A stretch of DNA of 64,000 nucleotides from Lacisediminihabitans profunda (GCF_008040105.1 NZ_VRMG01000002.1:61685-125684), one strand, 5' to 3'; shown: positions 36,941 to 45,290, numbered from the stretch's first letter. Program-made: numbers and translations. The notes: a model not told the origin generated them from the letters alone.

Positions 36941-37110
36941 ACAAGCCGCGACGCGAGCCCGCCCCGACGTGACCGTGCCCTGCCCCTGCCCCGACGTAAC
37001 AAGCCGCGATGCGAGCCCGCCCTGACGTGACGCTGCCCTGATGCGACCGTGCCCTGCCCCTGCCCCTGCCCCTGCCCCGACGTGATCGTGCCCTGCCCTG
37101 CGCTGCCCTG
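36941..37110. repeat. C-rich direct repeats in BLUF-hypothetical gap
   Basis: A 33-bp unit (36941-36973) starting ACAAGCCGCGACGCGAG is repeated at 36999-37031 with two mismatches. It is followed by TGCCCC/TGCCCTGCCCC simple repeats up to about 37110. The tract is noncoding, lies in the 889-bp convergent gap between the BLUF gene and a small minus-strand gene, and leads into the family C elements. Confidence 0.8.
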
Positions 37111-37117
37111 CCCCGGC

Positions 37118-37214
37118 GTTCATAACTCCTGCAAAACCTTCCGTGGAGGACGCGCACGGGCCGAATTCCGGGGCCAGGCCAGGCCGCGTGCCGGGATTTG
37201 CCGGAGTTATGCAC
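37118..37214. repeat. Intergenic inverted-repeat element, family C copy 1
   Basis: This 97-bp element starts GTTCATAACTCCTGCAAA and ends with the imperfect inverse TTTGCCGGAGTTATGCAC (16 of 18 match). The interior contains GGGCCGAATTCCGGGG. Two further 97-bp copies follow at 37348 and 37608. The linker to copy 2 holds GGCTCGACTGGCTGGCTCG-like simple repeats. Confidence 0.9.
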
Positions 37215-37347
37215 GTGACCCGGCCTGCTTGGCCGGCTCGACTGGCTGGCTCGACAGGCTCAGGCGGCCGGGGTCGGGCGGCCGGGGTCGGCTCCGTGGG
37301 AGGGGCGCTCGCTCGCCACCGGGCGTTAGCTGGCTCCCTCGCCCGGC

Positions 37348-37444
37348 GTTCATAACTCCTGCAAAACCTTCCGTCGAGGACGCGCGCGGGCCGAATTCCG
37401 GGGTTAGGACGGGCCGCGTGCCGGGATTTGCAGGATTTATGAAC
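37348..37444. repeat. Intergenic inverted-repeat element, family C copy 2
   Basis: This 97-bp copy has the best-paired ends of the family, GTTCATAACTCCTGCAAA against TTTGCAGGATTTATGAAC (17 of 18). It starts 230 bp after copy 1. The linker downstream contains tandem CTCGGCCTG/CTCGGCTGG nonamers (about 37449-37534). Confidence 0.9.
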
Positions 37445-37607
37445 GTGACTCGGCCTGCTCGGCCTGCTCGGCCTGCTCGGCCGGCTCGGCCTGCTCGACA
37501 GGCTCGGCTGGCTCGACCTGCTCGACTGGCTCAGGCGGCCAGGATCGGGTGGCCCGGGTCGGCTCCGTGCTCGCCATCCGGGCGTGAACTGGCTCCCCCC
37601 GCCCGGC

Positions 37608-37704
37608 GTTCATAACTCCTGCAAAACCTTCTGTCGAGGACGCGCGCGGGCCGAATTCCGGGGCCAGGACAGGCGGCGGGCCGGGATTTGCCGGAGTTGT
37701 GCAC
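37608..37704. repeat. Intergenic inverted-repeat element, family C copy 3
   Basis: This 97-bp copy starts 260 bp after copy 2, with ends GTTCATAACTCCTGCAAA and TTTGCCGGAGTTGTGCAC. It ends 25 bp before the stop of the minus-strand gene at 37729. Together the three copies and their linkers fill most of the 889-bp convergent gap; I see no gene in it. Confidence 0.9.
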
Positions 37705-37728
37705 GCGCCGTCGCCACCGGCAGCGGCC

Positions 37729-38007
37729 TCAGGCGGTGGGCTCGCTCCCCATCCCGGCATGAACCGGCACGAACTCGATCTTGTTCCTCGGGTGCACGGT
37801 CTTGGCCGGGCCGCGCGAGAACCCCTTCGCGTCCAGGTGGTTCTGGGCCCGGAACTCCGCCAGCGTGGCGTCGTAGATCGCGTTGACCTGCTCGCCCGAG
37901 AACACCTCGGACGACCCGTCGGCGAAGGTGATGGAAATGGTCGCCGAGATCGGGAAGTGCCTGTTCATGCGGATGAAGCCGTCGGAATCCTGCTGGAGGG
38001 TGATCAT
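37729..38007 (-). CDS. Conserved-looking small hypothetical protein
   Basis: This 92-residue soluble protein has a beta-rich middle (FPISATISITFADGSSEVFSG) and an alpha segment (EQVNAIYDATLAEFRAQNHLD). It has no membrane segment and no motif I recognise. GC3 use matches its neighbours, which supports coding. It diverges from the ArsR gene with about 130 bp between them. Function is unknown. Confidence 0.6.
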   Translation of the reverse strand: MITLQQDSDGFIRMNRHFPISATISITFADGSSEVFSGEQVNAIYDATLAEFRAQNHLDAKGFSRGPAKTVHPRNKIEFVPVHAGMGSEPTA

Positions 38008-38100
38008 TTCGTCCCGTCTACGCGATAGTTCGCCGCTGACACGCTACAGGCCGGACGGGCCGTCGGCGGGCCCATCCGGGGTGCCCCGGTCACCTCGGCA

Positions 38101-38130
38101 TTGACAGGCAAGTGTGTGCTTGCCTATTCT
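38101..38130 (+). promoter_or_regulatory. Promoter with embedded operator for the ArsR-type gene
   Basis: TTGACA (38101-38106) and TATTCT (38125-38130) are separated by 18 bp. The spacer is a perfect palindrome, AGGCAAG-TGTGTG-CTTGCCT (38106-38125). The GTG start lies 6 nt after the -10, indicating a leaderless mRNA. Binding of a dimer here would block RNA polymerase, a classic autorepression layout. Confidence 0.8.
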
Positions 38131-38136
38131 GGCACC

Positions 38137-38409
38137 GTGGGAGACGTCTTCAAGGCACTGGCCGATCCGACCCGGCGCGTGATCATGGACGAGCTTGTGC
38201 TGCGCGACGGCCAGACGCTGTTCGAGCTCTGCGCTCGGTTGATGAACGTGCACGGCAGCCAGTCCAGCCGGCAGGCGGTGTCCCAGCACCTCGCGGTGCT
38301 GGAGGATGCCGGGCTGATCGCCACGCACCGCGCCGGCCGAACGAAGATCCACACCCTGAACACGGAGCCGCTGCGCTCGATCACCGAGCGCTGGCCCCTC
38401 GATCGATAG
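38137..38409 (+). CDS. ArsR-family winged-helix repressor
   Basis: This 90-residue protein begins VGDVFKALADPTRRVIMDELV and contains a recognition helix in SRQAVSQHLAVLEDAGLI. No clear metal-binding cysteine pair is seen (one Cys in FELCARL), so it may respond to something other than arsenic-type metals. The GTG start follows a self-contained promoter/operator. The VOC-family gene begins 9 bp after its stop and is probably co-transcribed and co-repressed. Confidence 0.88.
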   Translation: MGDVFKALADPTRRVIMDELVLRDGQTLFELCARLMNVHGSQSSRQAVSQHLAVLEDAGLIATHRAGRTKIHTLNTEPLRSITERWPLDR

Positions 38410-38418
38410 GAGCCCAGA

Positions 38419-38823
38419 GTGAAGGCACGACTGCAGGTGACGAGCGTCTTCGTGGACGACCAGGCGAAGGCCCTCGCCTTCTACACGGAGAAGCTCGGAT
38501 TCATCAAGAAGACGGATGTGCCCGCCGGGGAATATCGCTGGCTTACTGTCGTGGGGGCCGACGACCCGAACGGGGTGGAGCTGTTGCTCGAGCCCGACGA
38601 GCATCCCGCCGCGAAGGCGTTCACGCGGGCTCTCGTCGAAGACGGGATCCCCATGACCTCTTTTCGCGTCGACGACGTGAACGCCGCGTATCGCGAGCTC
38701 GAGGCGGAAGGGGTCGTGTTCACCCAGCCGCCGATGCCCATGGGCCCGATGATCGGAGCGGTGCTCGACGACACCTGCGGCAACCTCATCATGATCGTGA
38801 GCCCGGCGCCGGAGCCCGACTGA
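38419..38823 (+). CDS. VOC-family (glyoxalase/dioxygenase-like) protein
   Basis: This 134-residue vicinal-oxygen-chelate protein has the beta-alpha-beta-beta-beta repeats of glyoxalase/bleomycin-resistance proteins (VTSVFVDDQAKALAFYTEKLGF ... MTSFRVDDVNAAYRELEAEGV ... DDTCGNLIMIV). The GTG start is 9 bp from the ArsR-type gene. This pairing often occurs in small detoxification operons. The substrate is unknown. Confidence 0.87.
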   Translation: MKARLQVTSVFVDDQAKALAFYTEKLGFIKKTDVPAGEYRWLTVVGADDPNGVELLLEPDEHPAAKAFTRALVEDGIPMTSFRVDDVNAAYRELEAEGVVFTQPPMPMGPMIGAVLDDTCGNLIMIVSPAPEPD

Positions 38824-38844
38824 GGTCGCGCGGCCGCGCCGGCC

Positions 38845-39681
38845 TCAGCGCACCGACTTCCGCTCGTATATCGCCATCGACCAGGCGTACCCGACGGCCG
38901 TGATCAGGACGCACCAGCAGAGCGCGAGCGTCGGGTTCCAGCCGAGCGGGGTGCCGAGCAGCAACCCCCGGATGGTCTCGATGAACGGGGTGAACGGCTG
39001 GTACTGGGCGAACCACTGCAACCAGGCCGGCATCGACTGGGTCGGCACGAAACCGCTGCCGAGAAGCGGCAGGAGGGTCAGGATCATCGGCAGGTTGCTG
39101 GCCGTCTCGACAGTCTTCGACTGCATCCCCATCGCGACCCCGATCCAGCTGACCGCGAACGCGATGAACACGATCAGGCCGGCGGCGGCGATCCACTCGA
39201 TCGGTCCGGCGGCGGGCCGGAAGCCGACTGCCAAGCCGACGCCGAGCACCAGGGCGACCGCGATGACGGCCTGGATGGTGTTGCCGAGCACGTGTCCGGC
39301 GAGCACCGCGCCCCGGGAGATCGCCATCGTGCGGAACCGTGCGGTGATGCCCTCGGTCATGTCCATCGAGACCGTGATGGCGGCGCCGCTGGCGGTGCCC
39401 GCGATGGTGATGAGCAGGATGCCCGGCATCACGTACGCGAGGTAGGCGTCCCGCCCTGCGGCCGGGCCCACGCCGGGCAGGCCCGCCCCGAGCGTGCCGC
39501 CGAACACGAACACGACGAGCAGCAGGATGACCACCGGTCCGAGGATCGTGAACATGGACAGCCCGGGGTAGCGCACGATGTGCAGCAGGTTGCGGCGAAG
39601 CATCGTGAACGCGTCGGCGACGACATGCGACTGTCGACTCGTGCCCACGGCGGTCGGCCGTTGGGCGATGGTGCTGGTCAT
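38845..39681 (-). CDS. ABC-2 type exporter permease (DrrB-like)
   Basis: This 278-residue membrane protein has six hydrophobic helices and the ABC-2 C-terminal region (LPMILTLLPLLGSGFVPTQSMP ... FTPFIETIRGLLLG). It resembles daunorubicin-resistance permeases. The ATG overlaps the stop of the ATPase gene by 4 bp, so the two form one exporter. The substrate is unknown. Confidence 0.9.
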   Translation of the reverse strand: MTSTIAQRPTAVGTSRQSHVVADAFTMLRRNLLHIVRYPGLSMFTILGPVVILLLVVFVFGGTLGAGLPGVGPAAGRDAYLAYVMPGILLITIAGTASGAAITVSMDMTEGITARFRTMAISRGAVLAGHVLGNTIQAVIAVALVLGVGLAVGFRPAAGPIEWIAAAGLIVFIAFAVSWIGVAMGMQSKTVETASNLPMILTLLPLLGSGFVPTQSMPAWLQWFAQYQPFTPFIETIRGLLLGTPLGWNPTLALCWCVLITAVGYAWSMAIYERKSVR

Positions 39682-40670
39682 GATTCGTTTCCTTCTCGGT
39701 CGGCCCGGCCCGGGCGATCGTTCCTGCCGGTTAGGGCGAAGAACACGTCATCGAGATCCGGGGTGTGGATGCTGAGGTCGTCGACCTCGAGGCCCGCCGC
39801 GTCGAGGCGGTCCAGCACGGTTCGCAGGGCGCGCACCCCGCCGTCGGTCGGCACGGTGAGCGCGAGCCCGGCATCGTCGCGAGTGCTTCCCTCGCGATCG
39901 GACTCGCCGAGGCCGTGCTCTCGAAGCGCCAGAGTGGCGCCGTCGAGCGCCGCGGCATCCGCGAACCGGAGCCGGATGTGCCAGCCGGGCACGAGGCGCT
40001 TGAGTTCCTCCGGCGTACCCGCAGCCACGATGCGGCCGCCGTCGAGCACCGCAATGCGGTCGGCGAGTTCGTCCGCCTCCTCGAGGTTCTGGGTGGTGAG
40101 CAGCACGGTCGTGCCGTCGGCGACGAGCTCGCGAACGATGTCCCACATCGTGTGGCGGCTGCGCGGGTCCAGCCCGGTGGTGGGCTCGTCGAGGAAGATG
40201 ACCCTCGGGGTGCTCACGAGGGTCATCGCGAGGTCGAGCCGTCGCTGCATCCCGCCGGAGTAGGTGGCGAGTGGCTTGCGGGCGGCCTCGACGAGGTCGA
40301 ACTGCTCGAGCAGTTCGGCCACCCGTGTCTTCGAGCGCTTCTCCCCGAGGTGGCGCAGCCGGGCCATCAGCAGGAGGTTCTCCTCGCCGGTGAGCAGCTT
40401 GTCGACCGCCGAGAACTGCCCCGTCAGTCCGATGACCGCGCGTACGCCGCCTGGGTCGCGAACGACGTCGCAGCCGTTCACGAACGCCGTGCCGCCTTCG
40501 GGCCGCAGGAGCGTGCTGAGGATGTGCACGGTCGTGGTCTTGCCCGCGCCGTTCGGGCCGAGCAGCGCGGTGACGGTGCCCGCGGCCACGGTGAGGTCGA
40601 CGTCGTCGAGCACGGTCTTCTTGCCGTAGGACTTGCGCAGCCCACGGACTTCGATCGCTGGGAGTGACAT
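39678..40670 (-). CDS. ABC exporter ATPase (DrrA-like)
   Basis: This 330-residue ATPase has Walker A GPNGAGKTTT, signature YSGGMQRRLDLA, Walker B VIFLDEPTTGLDP and the DrrA-type segment TTQNLEEADELADRIAVL. A C-terminal domain (ALRTVLDRLDAAGLEVDDLS) is typical of the DrrA group. I chose the ATG giving MSLPAIEVRGLRKSYG. It is preceded by a DUF4097 gene and an RHH regulator on the same strand, forming a four-gene locus. Confidence 0.92.
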   Translation of the reverse strand: MSLPAIEVRGLRKSYGKKTVLDDVDLTVAAGTVTALLGPNGAGKTTTVHILSTLLRPEGGTAFVNGCDVVRDPGGVRAVIGLTGQFSAVDKLLTGEENLLLMARLRHLGEKRSKTRVAELLEQFDLVEAARKPLATYSGGMQRRLDLAMTLVSTPRVIFLDEPTTGLDPRSRHTMWDIVRELVADGTTVLLTTQNLEEADELADRIAVLDGGRIVAAGTPEELKRLVPGWHIRLRFADAAALDGATLALREHGLGESDREGSTRDDAGLALTVPTDGGVRALRTVLDRLDAAGLEVDDLSIHTPDLDDVFFALTGRNDRPGRADREGNES

Positions 40671-40701
40671 GGCGTGGTGCCCTTCTTCTCGATCCCCGGG
40701 A

Positions 40702-41547
40702 TTACCGGGAGCGTTGGATGGTGATGTCGCCGAACTGGGTGCGTGCGCGCACCGCCACGGACGACTCGGACGTCTCGGGGGCGCGGTCGCCGTCGAGCTG
40801 GTTGCGCACACGCCCCTCTTTCGAGGAGAGGTCGAGCCAGGCGGGCACGCCCTCGCGCACCCCGATGGCGATCAGGCCGTAGCCGCTGTCGACCTGGATG
40901 GAGCCGCTCGACACCTCGTGCAGTTGGATGCTGCCGTACGCGGTCTTCGCGGTCACGGAGGCGAGCGCCCTGGTGACCTCGAGGTCACCGTAGGAGAGCT
41001 TCGCTTCGAGCTCGCCGCCGACCTCCCCGACCGTGACGTTGCCGTGCGAGGCCTTGAGGAGCGCATCGCCGGTCACCGAGCCGACCCTGATCTGGCCGTG
41101 ATCTGCGGTGATCTCGATCCCGCCGTCCGCTCTGCCCACGGTGGCGGCGCCGTGCCCGGCGCGCAGCCAGAGGTCGCCGGTGGAGTCGACGTCGATTCCG
41201 CCGGTCGAGGCCTTGATGCGGGTGGCGCCGAGGCGGCCGACGGTGCGCACCAGGCCGACCGCGAGCTCCGCGGTGAGTCGTGATCCGGTGGGAAGCTCGA
41301 CCCTGAGGTCGACGGACTCGGTGGGTCCGACGAGGCTGATTCGCGGCCGGGGGCCCTTGATGGTGAGCCGCTCGCCGTCGAAGTCGACCTTCGTCTCTTC
41401 CGCACCCCGGCGGTCCACAGCCTTGCCTGGGTTGGTGGGCGACACGGTGATGACCGTGTCCGCACGGTCACTGGCGATGACCTCGATGTCGCCGACCGGC
41501 AGGTTGATGGCGACGTCGATCGGTGCGGGGGTGGTGAATGTAGGCAT
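40702..41547 (-). CDS. DUF4097 beta-repeat protein
   Basis: This 281-residue protein consists of repeating short beta strands (GGIDVDSTGDLWLRAGHG, GNVTVGEVGGELEAKLSYGD and similar), the DUF4097/DUF4098 right-handed beta fold. It has no signal peptide or membrane helix. Such proteins often accompany ABC-2 exporters and small regulators in Actinobacteria, but their role is unknown. It starts 81 bp after the RHH gene and ends 31 bp before the ATPase. Confidence 0.85.
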   Translation of the reverse strand: MPTFTTPAPIDVAINLPVGDIEVIASDRADTVITVSPTNPGKAVDRRGAEETKVDFDGERLTIKGPRPRISLVGPTESVDLRVELPTGSRLTAELAVGLVRTVGRLGATRIKASTGGIDVDSTGDLWLRAGHGAATVGRADGGIEITADHGQIRVGSVTGDALLKASHGNVTVGEVGGELEAKLSYGDLEVTRALASVTAKTAYGSIQLHEVSSGSIQVDSGYGLIAIGVREGVPAWLDLSSKEGRVRNQLDGDRAPETSESSVAVRARTQFGDITIQRSR

Positions 41548-41628
41548 GCTGGCGCTTTCCGTTCTGTGGGCGTGTCTGACGGGCCCCGCGGGCTCGCGGG
41601 GCTGTGGTGGGGTGCTGAGCGGGACGGC

Positions 41629-42117
41629 TTATCGCGCCCAGCCGGCGAAGTTGTCGCCGGTGCGCAGCGTGCGCTGCGCTGATCGTCGTTGTTTGGGTTG
41701 CAGGGCTGCAGCGACGGCACGCACCAGCCAGGTGTTCACGGACAGGCCATCGGCCGCAGCGGCCTCGTCCACCCGAGTCTTGAGCGCATCCGGCAGGCGG
41801 AGCGTGGTGCGGGAGGTGCTCGCATCGTCGAGGTCGACGGATGCGACGGTCCGGTCGTCATCGTCAGGCTCGGTGGTGGGCGGCGTGACCACGAACTCGA
41901 TCTCGCGTCCGCGCAGCCGCAGGTCGACCGAGCCCGGCGCGAGGTCGCGGGTGATCTCCCCGGCCGCGGCCGAGAGCGCGTCGAGCAGCACGAGCCGCGT
42001 CGCGGCATCCAGCCCGGCGGCCAGCCGTTCAGCGACGGCGCGGGTGTCGTCCGAGCCGTTCGCCGCGGCATCCACGAGCTGGCGCTGCAGGTCGGTGACG
42101 TACTGTCCAAGTTCCAT
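41629..42117 (-). CDS. Ribbon-helix-helix-type regulator of the exporter locus
   Basis: This 162-residue protein has an all-helical N-terminal part (MELGQYVTDLQRQLVDAAAN) and an acidic middle. A C-terminal RHH-type segment follows (STSRTTLRLPDALKTRVDEA, SVNTWLVRAVAAAL). A 21-bp perfect palindrome lies just upstream of its start. It is the first gene of the minus-strand DUF4097-ABC locus and likely its autoregulator. Confidence 0.8.
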   Translation of the reverse strand: MELGQYVTDLQRQLVDAAANGSDDTRAVAERLAAGLDAATRLVLLDALSAAAGEITRDLAPGSVDLRLRGREIEFVVTPPTTEPDDDDRTVASVDLDDASTSRTTLRLPDALKTRVDEAAAADGLSVNTWLVRAVAAALQPKQRRSAQRTLRTGDNFAGWAR

Positions 42118-42126
42118 GTCACCAGA

Positions 42127-42168
42127 ATGACACCAGAGTGGTGTCATGTCAAGCGCGAGTGGTGTCAT
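42127..42168. promoter_or_regulatory. Palindromic operator with extra half-site
   Basis: ATGACACCA-GAG-TGGTGTCAT (42127-42147) is a perfect 9-bp inverted repeat. TGGTGTCAT recurs at 42160-42168, and a related CACCAGA precedes at 42121. The site lies between the divergent RHH gene and the RibD-like gene. Repeated half-sites are typical of RHH-protein binding. It could control both directions. Confidence 0.8.
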
Positions 42169-42207
42169 CCCCTCGAAATGACCTCGATCGGCCAGTATTC
42201 TGGGCCC

Positions 42208-42819
42208 ATGAGCACGATCGTGGTGCAGGCCTTCATGACCCTCGACGGCGTCGTGCAGGCGGGCGGCGGCCCGGAGGAGGACCGGGAGGGCGGCTTCGAG
42301 CACGGCGGCTGGCAGGACAGGTACGTCGTCGACGAGGGCGAAGGAGCAACCCTTGTGGCGGAATGGGAGAGCAAGACCGAGGCGCTCCTCTTCGGCCGCA
42401 AGACATACGAGATCTTCGCCGGCTCGTGGGGAGTGTGGGACGAGAACGCCGAGGGCCTCCAGGGGGAGTTCACCAGGAGGTACAACCGCATCCCGAAGTA
42501 CGTCGCGTCGCGCACGCTGACCGAGCTCGGCTGGAAGAACTCGCAGCTCCTCGGCCCCGACGTGCCGGGCGCGGTGCAGAGCCTGCGTGCGCAACCGGGC
42601 GGAGAGATCCGGGTGTGGGGGAGCACCCAGTTGATCAGGACGCTCGCCGAGCACGACCTGGTCGACGAGTACCGGCTCCTCGTCTACCCGATCGTGCTGG
42701 GCACGGGCAAGAGGCTGTTCTCCGACGGCTTCCCGCTCAGCACGCTCGCCCTGGTCGAGACTCGCGCGCTGCCATCGGGGATCCTCGTCAACACCTACCG
42801 GCGGGCCGACGCGAGCTGA
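42208..42819 (+). CDS. RibD/dihydrofolate-reductase-family protein
   Basis: This 203-residue protein has the RibD_C/DHFR-like fold: IVVQAFMTLDGVVQAGGGP at the N-terminus, LLFGRKTYEIFAGSW, and IRVWGSTQLIRTLAEHDLVD. Many such proteins are NADPH-dependent reductases of unknown substrate. TATTCT lies 6 nt before the ATG, suggesting a leaderless mRNA. It diverges from the RHH regulator and shares the operator region. Confidence 0.87.
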   Translation: MSTIVVQAFMTLDGVVQAGGGPEEDREGGFEHGGWQDRYVVDEGEGATLVAEWESKTEALLFGRKTYEIFAGSWGVWDENAEGLQGEFTRRYNRIPKYVASRTLTELGWKNSQLLGPDVPGAVQSLRAQPGGEIRVWGSTQLIRTLAEHDLVDEYRLLVYPIVLGTGKRLFSDGFPLSTLALVETRALPSGILVNTYRRADAS

Positions 42820-42825
42820 GCATCC

Positions 42826-43275
42826 TCAGGAGATCGCGGCTGTCACCAGTTCGGCGACTCGCTTCTCCACCGCCGGGCTCCACTTCTCCAGCGCGTAGGA
42901 CACCGGCCAGATCTCGCCGTCGTCGAGGTGGGCGGCATCCTGAAACTCGAGGGTCGAGTAGCGGGAGTTGAACTTGCCCGCGTTCTTGAAGCAGAAGACG
43001 ATCTTGCCGTCGTCGTCCGCGTAGGCGGGCATCCCGTACCAGGTCTTCGGCCACAGCCCGGGCGCGGTCGCCGTCACCGTCGCGTGTACTCGTCCGGCGA
43101 GCACCTGGTCCTCCGGCGCCATCTTCGCGATGCTGTCGAGCACCGCCTGCAGGCCGTCCGCCCTTTTGGCGCCGGCCTTGCCCTCGGCGCGGAGCTCGGC
43201 CGCGCGACCCTTCATGGCGGCACGCTCCGCGGCGGTGAAGCCGACGGACTCGGACGTGGCATTCTTCGTGGGCAT
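42826..43275 (-). CDS. DUF1801 (YdhG-like) protein
   Basis: This 149-residue protein matches the DUF1801/YdhG family, with typical segments DQVLAGRVHATVTATAPGLW, TWYGMPAYADDDGKIVFCFK and SRYSTLEFQD. Some members are called iron chaperones by distant similarity to frataxin, but the function is not established. It is convergent with the RibD-like gene (6 bp between stops). Confidence 0.8.
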   Translation of the reverse strand: MPTKNATSESVGFTAAERAAMKGRAAELRAEGKAGAKRADGLQAVLDSIAKMAPEDQVLAGRVHATVTATAPGLWPKTWYGMPAYADDDGKIVFCFKNAGKFNSRYSTLEFQDAAHLDDGEIWPVSYALEKWSPAVEKRVAELVTAAIS

Positions 43276-43393
43276 TGTGACTCTCCGTTCGTTTCGCGCG
43301 CGGCTGGATGTGGTCGCCGCCTTGCATTCACAGGCTAGGCCGACCCCTGCGTCGGCGCTTCTCGAATCCTGCTCGGATCCGAAAGGCGGCCGA

Positions 43394-43543
43394 TCAGAGC
43401 GGCGGTTTCGTCTCCGTGGTCGGTGCGCGCAGGTATCTGTTCAGCGCGCGGATTCCGAGAACTCCCACCCAGATCCCGATGACGAGAAGCGCGAAGAGCG
43501 GCAGGTAGATCACGAGGGGAAGGAGGGGAATAATTGAGAACAT
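43394..43543 (-). CDS. 49-residue membrane peptide
   Basis: A short frame encodes MFSIIPLLPLVIYLPLFALL followed by VIGIWVGVLGIRALNRYL and a charged tail ending TETKPPL. Two adjacent hydrophobic stretches could form a helical hairpin or one long helix. It lies between the DUF1801 gene and the TetR gene. The family is unknown; the ribosome-binding site is weak (AAAGAGA). Confidence 0.5.
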   Translation of the reverse strand: MFSIIPLLPLVIYLPLFALLVIGIWVGVLGIRALNRYLRAPTTETKPPL

Positions 43544-43608
43544 CTCTTTATTCTGGCCTACGGGATCTCGTCTTGACCATAGTTCGGATACGACGGGCTG
43601 TCGTGCCG

Positions 43609-44235
43609 TCAGTTGAAGAGACCTGCGACGAAACGCGCCGGTGGCGGGAGAGGCGCGTCCGCTCCGGAGCCCCGGAGAGCCTCGACAGCGAGGGCCGAAA
43701 ATCTGCGCGCGGCTGCGACACGCTGATCCACGGTCGCTGCGGAGAGTCCGCGCCCGGCCATGAGCATGAGCAGCAAGTCGTCGAGTACGACTCCGGTCCG
43801 GAGCGATCCAGCGTTGCGTGCGCGCCGGCAGAGGTCGGCCAGGGAGCGCAGCATCGCAGTTCTGTGCGCCGTGAAGTCGAACGAATCGGGAAATGTCGTC
43901 ATAAAGGCTTCGGTGAAGCCCTGATTGCGCGCGTTCAATTCGCCGGTCCGCAGGAGGAAGGAACAGAGTCCTCGCCACGGGTCAGGATCGGCGCAGGCCT
44001 CGGCGACGATCGTTCGGCAGGCGTGGAGCTCGTCGCTGAAAGCGGCCTCGATGAGGGCCTGCTTCGTCGGGAACCGTCGGTACAGCGTCGCGGGACCCAC
44101 CCCCGCCTGCCTGGCGATAGCGCGCATCGGTACGTCAAGACCTCGTTCGGAGAACAGTGTCCTCGCTGCCTCGAGCACTCGTTCCCTGTTGTCTTCGGCG
44201 TCGGCCCGGAGCGTGTGAGGCAATCGGCGGGGCAT
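43609..44235 (-). CDS. TetR-family repressor
   Basis: This 208-residue repressor has a typical N-terminal HTH (RERVLEAARTLFSERGLDVPMRAIARQAGVGPATLYRRFPTK region) and an all-helical ligand domain. It diverges from the MDR oxidoreductase gene, with two adjacent inverted repeats in between, the usual layout for a regulator and its target. The ligand is unknown. Confidence 0.9.
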   Translation of the reverse strand: MPRRLPHTLRADAEDNRERVLEAARTLFSERGLDVPMRAIARQAGVGPATLYRRFPTKQALIEAAFSDELHACRTIVAEACADPDPWRGLCSFLLRTGELNARNQGFTEAFMTTFPDSFDFTAHRTAMLRSLADLCRRARNAGSLRTGVVLDDLLLMLMAGRGLSAATVDQRVAAARRFSALAVEALRGSGADAPLPPPARFVAGLFN

Positions 44236-44241
44236 GTGTCT

Positions 44242-44269
44242 CACTTTAGCAAAGTGGACGGGGGCGTCC
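44242..44269. promoter_or_regulatory. Candidate TetR operators
   Basis: CACTTT-AGC-AAAGTG (44242-44256) is a perfect palindrome, and GGACG-GGGG-CGTCC (44256-44269) abuts it. They start 7 bp upstream of the TetR start and lie in the divergent gap to the oxidoreductase gene. Either or both could bind the regulator. Confidence 0.65.
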
Positions 44270-44327
44270 GTTACTGTCGCGTGAGGCGGGAATCCCCCGT
44301 GGAGGCGCAATCGGAGGCGGCAGCGAA

Positions 44328-45290
44328 ATGCGAGCAGTGACGATCCGGACTTTTGGTGACGCGGACGGATTGGAGGCGTCAGACATCCCCGAGCCTGTGC
44401 CGGGACCGGGCCAACTGCTGATTGGGACCGAGGCAATCGGAGTCGGCGGAGTCGACGCGGTCATCCGACGCGGCACGCTCGGCTCCGGCTTTGCCGTGGG
44501 ACTCGTCCCCGGCAGCGAGGTCGCAGGACGCGTCATCGGGGTCGGCACCGGGGTCGATCGGACGTGGATCGGGCAGCGGGTCTGGGCGTTCACCGGAGTC
44601 AGCGGTGGCTATGCCGAACGGGCGATCGCCGCCATCGACGATGTGACGATCCTTCCGTCGGTCCTCTCGATGACCGACGCCGTGACCCTCGGAAGCGCCG
44701 GCCCGGTCGCCCATTTCGCGCTCGCGCATGCCCGGTTTACTGCCGGTCATTCCGTGTTGATCCGCGGCGCCGCGGGCAGCATCGGCATCATGGCTGTGCA
44801 GCTGGCGGCAGCAGGCGGCGCTTCCCGGATCGGCGTCACAACCGCCTCTGCCGAGCGTGGTGATCGACTTCGGGCGCTCGGCGCCACTCTCGTGCTCGAC
44901 CGTTCCGGCGACGTGCAGGAGGGTGGGGAGTCAGGTCCGTTCGACATCGTGCTCGACGTGGTGGGAGGTGGGGCGATGCCGACCTTCTTCGAGCACCTCG
45001 CGCCAAACGGCCGCATGGTCTCGATCGGCGTGGTCGGAGGCTATCCCCCCGCTGACTTTGGCATGTCGCTGATGCGCGCATTTCGGCGGTCGCTGTCATT
45101 TGCGACCTTCAGCCTGGACACGGTGCCCATCCTCGATCGCAACCGGGTGCGTGCCGACCAGTTCGCGGCGGCTGCCCGCGGTGAGCTTCGCGCCGTGGTT
45201 CACGACGTGCTCCCCCTCCCGAAGGCCGCGGAGGCGCATCGGCGCATGGACGCAGGCGAGGTGTTCGGCCGGATCGTCCTGACGCCATGA
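44328..45290 (+). CDS. MDR-family quinone oxidoreductase/zinc-less alcohol dehydrogenase
   Basis: This 320-residue NADPH-dependent enzyme has the GroES-like N-terminal domain and a Rossmann domain with GAAGSIGIMAVQLAAAGG. It lacks zinc-binding cysteines and matches the quinone oxidoreductase group. It is divergent from and probably repressed by the TetR protein. It may detoxify quinones or reactive carbonyls. The substrate is unknown. Confidence 0.9.
   Translation: MRAVTIRTFGDADGLEASDIPEPVPGPGQLLIGTEAIGVGGVDAVIRRGTLGSGFAVGLVPGSEVAGRVIGVGTGVDRTWIGQRVWAFTGVSGGYAERAIAAIDDVTILPSVLSMTDAVTLGSAGPVAHFALAHARFTAGHSVLIRGAAGSIGIMAVQLAAAGGASRIGVTTASAERGDRLRALGATLVLDRSGDVQEGGESGPFDIVLDVVGGGAMPTFFEHLAPNGRMVSIGVVGGYPPADFGMSLMRAFRRSLSFATFSLDTVPILDRNRVRADQFAAAARGELRAVVHDVLPLPKAAEAHRRMDAGEVFGRIVLTP

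Noticed and set aside
36754..37886. Frames within the family C repeats and simple repeats
   Set aside because: They are repetitive translations (ARPARPARPA and similar) with no start signals and no conserved domain.
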